Source of the DNA: UBA9337 sp036584565
GTDB taxonomy: Bacteria > Patescibacteriota > Minisyncoccia > Moranbacterales > UBA9337
Assembly: GCA_036584565.1 (NCBI GenBank)
Contig: JAZHDF010000008.1
Span: 1 to 7,989 of the forward strand
DNA length: 7,989 bases
Direction: 5' to 3'
The notes below the pieces were generated by a model, which was not told the DNA's origin, did no database searches, and saw nothing but the letters and a program-made list of their open reading frames with translations. The position numbers were made by a program, and so were the translations under genes. Shown piece after piece: positions 5,701 to 7,989 of the stretch. Each line of letters opens with the position of its first letter. Position 1 is the stretch's first letter.

Positions 5701-5742
5701 AATATTCAATAATCAATGCCCAATATTCAATGTTGAATTAAG
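5701..5742. repeat. Heptanucleotide repeat, AATATTC type (6 units) after infA
   Basis: Six successive 7-nt units start with AAT: AATATTC, AATAATC, AATGCCC, AATATTC, AATGTTG and AATTAAG. The 10-mer AATATTCAAT is exactly repeated at a distance of 21 nt. It begins 3 nt after the infA stop codon. Confidence 0.6.
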
Positions 5743-5796
5743 TCTCAAAAATAATAATTTTACAAATTTTAATTGAAAAGAGTTGCAGTTTATATA

Positions 5797-5828
5797 ATTC
5801 GTATATTCGTATAAATTCGTAATTCGTA
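5797..5828. repeat. ATTCGTA repeat (4 copies) upstream of rpmJ
   Basis: Exact copies of ATTCGTA begin at 5797, 5805, 5815 and 5822, so the word is 7 nt but the spacing varies (8, 10, 7). The array ends 6 nt before the rpmJ ATG. A TATAAT sits at 5793-5798, but no good -35 lies at the right distance. Confidence 0.7.
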
Positions 5829-5834
5829 GAGAAC

Positions 5835-5948
5835 ATGAAAGTACGAGCATCAGCCAAAAAAATCTGCGCCCATTGCAAGGTGGTTAGACGCCGAGGCAAG
5901 GTTTATGTAATTTGCAAAAATCCCAAACATAAACAAAGGCAGGGTTAG
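5835..5948 (+). CDS. rpmJ: 50S ribosomal protein bL36
   Basis: This 37-residue protein has the usual bL36 length. It begins MKVRASAKKICAHC and continues with VVRRRGKVYVICKNPKHKQRQG. The zinc-ribbon ligands are intact: Cys11, Cys14, Cys27 and His32 (spacing C-x2-C-x12-C-x4-H), so this is the zinc-binding form. It binds 23S rRNA in the large subunit. ATG at 5835 is preceded by AGAGAAC, at best a weak ribosome-binding site. It lies between infA and rpsK as the second gene of the cluster, with long spacers of 137 and 145 nt on either side. Confidence 0.97.
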   Translation: MKVRASAKKICAHCKVVRRRGKVYVICKNPKHKQRQG

Positions 5949-6093
5949 AGACAGTTAAAAGTTCAAATGAATTTTAAATAGAATAAACCGTAAAAGCAAA
6001 AGCAATTAGTCATCGAGTCATCGGTCACAGAATCGGAAATTATCCGTTAGATAATCTGTCAACTCGTTAACTGAAATAATAATAAATTAAAAT
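5949..6093. other. rpmJ-rpsK spacer with short repeats
   Basis: This 145-nt spacer contains no gene. It holds words shared with other spacers: TTAAATAGAATAA (5974-5986), also at 5372-5384 in the infA leader; AAATGAATTTTAAAT (5965-5979), also at 7080-7094; the AGTCATC repeats at 6008-6029; and an AT-rich 20-mer at 6074-6093 that is repeated exactly at 6581-6600. Confidence 0.6.
6074..6093. repeat. 20-bp direct repeat, copy 1, abutting the rpsK start
   Basis: The 20 nt immediately before the rpsK ATG are identical to 6581-6600 in the rpsK-rpsM spacer. The sequence uses only A and T, so chance or slippage is possible, but the match is exact over its full length. Confidence 0.6.
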
Positions 6094-6546
6094 ATGGAAG
6101 AAAAGAAAATCCAAGATGAAAAAATTGAAGCCCCTGTTGCCACAGCCGATGTTAAAGTTGAAAATGAGCCAACCGTAGTAGCCAAAAAGGGTAAACGGTC
6201 CGTTTTTAAGGGGCAGGCCCATATTCAGTGTACTTATAACAATACGATTGTAACCATCTCCGATATGAACGGAGCGACTTTGGGTTGGTCCAGCGCCGGA
6301 ATGCTCGGTTTTAAGGGAGCCAAAAAATCCACCCCGTTTGCCGCTACCAAAGTGGCTTCCGATGTGGCGGAAAAAGTCAAAAAATACAATTTGAAAGAAT
6401 TAATGATTTTTATCAAGGGTATCGGCGGAGGACGGGAGTCGGCGGTGCGCGGTTTATCGGGTGCCGGTTTTGAGATTTTGTCTATCAAGGATATTACCCC
6501 GGTTCCGCATAACGGTTGTCGCAGAAGAAAAACAAGGAGAGTCTAA
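6094..6546 (+). CDS. rpsK: 30S ribosomal protein uS11
   Basis: The 150-residue protein carries the whole uS11 fold: AHIQCTYNNTIVTISD (42-57), LGWSSAGMLGFKGAKKSTPFAA (63-84), KGIGGGRES (108-116) and the C-terminal PHNGCRRRKTRRV. Asn140-Gly141 corresponds to the site that becomes isoaspartate in E. coli uS11. It sits on the 30S platform near the mRNA exit and the E site. The N-terminus is about 21 residues longer than in E. coli and is acidic to neutral (MEEKKIQDEKIEAPV...), unlike the basic tail of the usual protein. The loop reads GIGGGRES rather than the common GPGPGRES. ATG at 6094 follows ATTAAAAT with no Shine-Dalgarno site. It precedes rpsM, whereas it usually follows it. Confidence 0.97.
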   Translation: MEEKKIQDEKIEAPVATADVKVENEPTVVAKKGKRSVFKGQAHIQCTYNNTIVTISDMNGATLGWSSAGMLGFKGAKKSTPFAATKVASDVAEKVKKYNLKELMIFIKGIGGGRESAVRGLSGAGFEILSIKDITPVPHNGCRRRKTRRV

Positions 6547-6549
6547 ATT

Positions 6550-6577
6550 AATTAATAATTAAAAATTAAGAATTAAT
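6550..6577. repeat. Heptanucleotide repeat, AATTAAK type (4 units)
   Basis: Four uninterrupted units are AATTAAT, AATTAAA, AATTAAG and AATTAAT. They begin 3 nt after the rpsK stop and are the same unit type as at 4628-4662. Confidence 0.65.
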
Positions 6578-6580
6578 TTA

Positions 6581-6600
6581 AAATAATAATAAATTAAAAT
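6581..6600. repeat. 20-bp direct repeat, copy 2, in the rpsK-rpsM spacer
   Basis: Identical to the 20 nt directly upstream of the rpsK ATG (6074-6093). Here it is 59 nt from the next start codon, so it is not itself a start context. Confidence 0.6.
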
Positions 6601-6611
6601 TTTAAATAATT

Positions 6612-6653
6612 ACTGGCTACTAGTCACAAGTTACTAGCTACCAGTTACAAGAT
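6612..6653. repeat. Heptanucleotide repeat, TTACTAG type (6 units) upstream of rpsM
   Basis: Six units in perfect 7-nt phase are ACTGGCT, ACTAGTC, ACAAGTT, ACTAGCT, ACCAGTT and ACAAGAT (consensus ACTAGTT, a rotation of TTACTAG). The array ends 6 nt before the rpsM ATG. Related arrays are at 2331-2358 and 7161-7204. Confidence 0.75.
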
Positions 6654-6659
6654 TAAAAT

Positions 6660-7046
6660 ATGGCAAGAATCGCAGGTGTAAACATACCGGACAACAAAAG
6701 GATCGAGATTGCGCTTACTTATATTTTTGGCATTGGTCGTTCAAATAGTAACGATATTTTGGACAAATTGAGCATTGACAAAAATATTCGCGCCAAAGAT
6801 TTAACTTCCGAGCAGGTCAATGCCCTCAAAAACGATATTGAAGCCGGTTATAAAATTGAGGGAGAATTGAAGCATGAAATCAGAATGAATATCCGTCGCT
6901 TGAAAGAAATCGGTTGTTATCGCGGCGCTCGTCATCAAAGAGGTTTGCCTAGTCGCGGTCAAAGGACCAAGACCAATAACCGAACTTTGCGTGGCAATGT
7001 CCGTCATACGATGGGAAGCGGAAGGAGATCGGTTGAGAAAACCTAG
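6660..7046 (+). CDS. rpsM: 30S ribosomal protein uS13
   Basis: The 128-residue protein starts with the classic MARIAGVNIPDNKRIEIALTYIFGIG and contains the conserved basic loop RHQRGLPSRGQRTKTNNRT (91-109). uS13 lies in the head of the 30S subunit, touching the P-site tRNA and forming bridges B1a/B1b with the 50S. The C-terminal tail (RGNVRHTMGSGRRSVEKT) is slightly longer than the 118-residue E. coli protein and less lysine-rich. ATG at 6660 follows ATTAAAAT, the same 8 nt as before rpsK, again without a Shine-Dalgarno site. It is 113 nt downstream of rpsK, in reverse of the standard rpsM-rpsK order. Confidence 0.97.
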   Translation: MARIAGVNIPDNKRIEIALTYIFGIGRSNSNDILDKLSIDKNIRAKDLTSEQVNALKNDIEAGYKIEGELKHEIRMNIRRLKEIGCYRGARHQRGLPSRGQRTKTNNRTLRGNVRHTMGSGRRSVEKT

Positions 7047-7073
7047 AATTAAAATTTCAACTGATTAAGTTCT

Positions 7074-7095
7074 AATTTTAAATGAATTTTAAATG
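7074..7095. repeat. 11-bp tandem duplication in the rpsM-rpsD spacer
   Basis: AATTTTAAATG is repeated twice head to tail (7074-7084 and 7085-7095). Part of it matches 5965-5979 in the rpmJ-rpsK spacer exactly over 15 nt. Confidence 0.65.
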
Positions 7096-7160
7096 TTTTA
7101 ATTTAAGAATTTAGAAATTAGGAGATCAATTTAAAATTTTTTAAACAATAATTTCAAAAA

Positions 7161-7204
7161 TTACCAATTACTGCTTACTAGTTATACTAGTTACCAGTTA
7201 CTAG
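7161..7204. repeat. Heptanucleotide repeat, TTACTAG type (6 units) upstream of rpsD
   Basis: The units are TTACCAA, TTACTGC, TTACTAG, a 9-nt variant TTATACTAG, TTACCAG and TTACTAG. The array stops 8 nt before the rpsD ATG, almost the same place relative to the start as the array ahead of rpsM. Confidence 0.75.
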
Positions 7205-7212
7205 ATTAATAT

Positions 7213-7845
7213 ATGGCAAGAGATTTAAATCCAAAATGCAAACAATGCAGAAGAGCCGGAGAAAAACTTTTTCTCAAGGGTGATCGTTGCGGTTCTACCA
7301 AGTGCGCGATGATAAAAAAAGCTTATGCGCCCGGAGTACATGGCAAAAAAATGGGTCGCGGATTAAGCGAGTACGGTCGACAGTTGGCAATGAAACAAAG
7401 AATCAAAAGAATTTACGGAGTTCTGGAGCGACAATTCAGAAAACATTTTAACGATATTAAAAACAAAGAGGGGGTTACCGGAAATCTTTTGATGACCAGA
7501 TTGGAAATGCGTTTGGACAATGTGGTTTACCGTATGGGCTTGGCTTCTTCACGAAACTTGGCTCGCCAAATGGTTAATCACGGTCTCATCAAGGTTAACG
7601 GTCGCAGATTGTCCATTCCTTCGGCGGAAGTAAAAGTGGCCGATGTGGTGGGAGTCAGCGATACTAAAAAGGAAAAGAAATATTTCAAAGAAATAGAAAC
7701 CGCCCTCAAGAACAGAAAGGATATTCCGGCCTGGATTGCTTTGGATGCCAAGAAGTTTGAGGGAAAAATTTTAGCGCTTCCCGATTTGGAGAATATCGGC
7801 GTGAATGTCGATCCTCAGCTGGTAGTGGAATATTATTCTCGCTAG
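7213..7845 (+). CDS. rpsD: 30S ribosomal protein uS4
   Basis: The 210-residue protein has normal length for uS4, a primary 16S rRNA binder that nucleates 30S body assembly and helps form the mRNA entry channel. The N-terminal zinc site is intact with Cys9, Cys12, Cys26 and Cys31 (C-x2-C-x13-C-x4-C), so it is the zinc-binding (C+) form. The S4 RNA-binding domain lies at about residues 97-160 (LEMRLDNVVYRMGLASSRN and LIKVNGRRL are recognisable). It ends with the family-typical NVDPQLVVEYYSR. ATG at 7213 follows ATTAATAT without a Shine-Dalgarno site. It lies between rpsM (166 nt away) and rpoA (37 nt), its usual place in alpha-operon-type clusters. In E. coli uS4 represses the alpha operon; no equivalent operator is evident here. 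Confidence 0.98.
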   Translation: MARDLNPKCKQCRRAGEKLFLKGDRCGSTKCAMIKKAYAPGVHGKKMGRGLSEYGRQLAMKQRIKRIYGVLERQFRKHFNDIKNKEGVTGNLLMTRLEMRLDNVVYRMGLASSRNLARQMVNHGLIKVNGRRLSIPSAEVKVADVVGVSDTKKEKKYFKEIETALKNRKDIPAWIALDAKKFEGKILALPDLENIGVNVDPQLVVEYYSR

Positions 7846-7882
7846 AATAAATTTGTAATTTAAATAACTTTTACCAAAAAAT

Positions 7883-7989
7883 ATGCAATCAATAACATTG
7901 CCTAAAAAATCTAAATTTATCGAGACCGGAGACAATAGCGGTAAATTTGTCATCGAAGATTGTTATCCCGGATACGGAACAACCTTGGG
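7883..7989 (+). CDS. rpoA: DNA-directed RNA polymerase alpha subunit, N-terminal fragment (runs off the window)
   Basis: Only the first 35 codons are present: MQSITLPKKSKFIETGDNSG, then KFVIEDCYPGYGTTLG. The I/V-E-x-x-x-PGYGTTLG block is the start of the alpha N-terminal domain, which dimerises and nucleates assembly of the beta and beta' subunits. The family motif continues as GNALRRVLL beyond the window edge. ATG at 7883 follows CAAAAAAT, 37 nt after the rpsD stop, the shortest spacer in the cluster. Position after rpsD is the conserved one, and rplQ would be expected next. Confidence 0.92.
   Translation, partial: MQSITLPKKSKFIETGDNSGKFVIEDCYPGYGTTL

Noticed and set aside
5793..5798. TATAAT upstream of rpmJ as an internal promoter
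   Set aside because: The nearest TTGAAA is only 14 nt away and no better -35 is at 16-18 nt; the region is AT-rich and a chance match is likely.
6612..6653. CRISPR array
   Set aside because: The units are 7 nt, directly abutting and without spacers; no cas gene is present.

Overview
The window most likely comes from a Patescibacteria (Candidate Phyla Radiation) genome, probably Parcubacteria-like. This is inferred from several traits seen together: a RAYT-type transposase surrounded by palindromes, a secreted beta-helix protein ending in DIGADE/SIGASE-type modules, start codons without Shine-Dalgarno sequences, and intergenic DNA packed with short repeats and TGTCATT-bounded foldback elements. 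TGA ends both the RAYT and infA genes, so the UGA-as-glycine code of Gracilibacteria/SR1 is not in use. No rRNA or tRNA gene is present, so the placement is not proven.

Layout. 1-1483 (+): 3' part of a gene for a large, probably secreted parallel beta-helix protein. 1487-2300: a mobile-element island made of a HUH/Y1 (RAYT/IS200-like) transposase gene with one palindrome just upstream, two related palindromes inside the coding sequence, and a different hairpin overlapping its stop. 2355-4529 (-): a complete class A penicillin-binding protein, convergent with the transposase. 4530-5316: about 790 bp without a credible gene, a mosaic of foldback repeats and heptanucleotide repeats. 5317-7989 (+): a strong sigma70-type promoter, a 128-nt leader with a 13-codon leader ORF, then infA, rpmJ, rpsK, rpsM, rpsD and the start of rpoA.

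The right half is the end of the universal S10/spc/alpha ribosomal gene cluster: initiation factor IF-1, bL36, uS11, uS13, uS4 and RNA polymerase alpha. All belong to the translation and transcription core and are probably co-transcribed from the promoter at 5317-5344. Two things are unusual. rpsK precedes rpsM, reversing the usual rpsM-rpsK order. The genes are also separated by long AT-rich spacers (113-166 nt) holding degenerate 7-nt tandem repeats.

The observations most worth following are: (i) the transposase gene carries its own palindrome family in frame, with compensatory changes that keep the hairpins; (ii) several classes of heptanucleotide repeat recur across unrelated spacers, including three loci with a TTACTAG-type unit; (iii) the leader ORF overlaps the infA start codon as ATGA.
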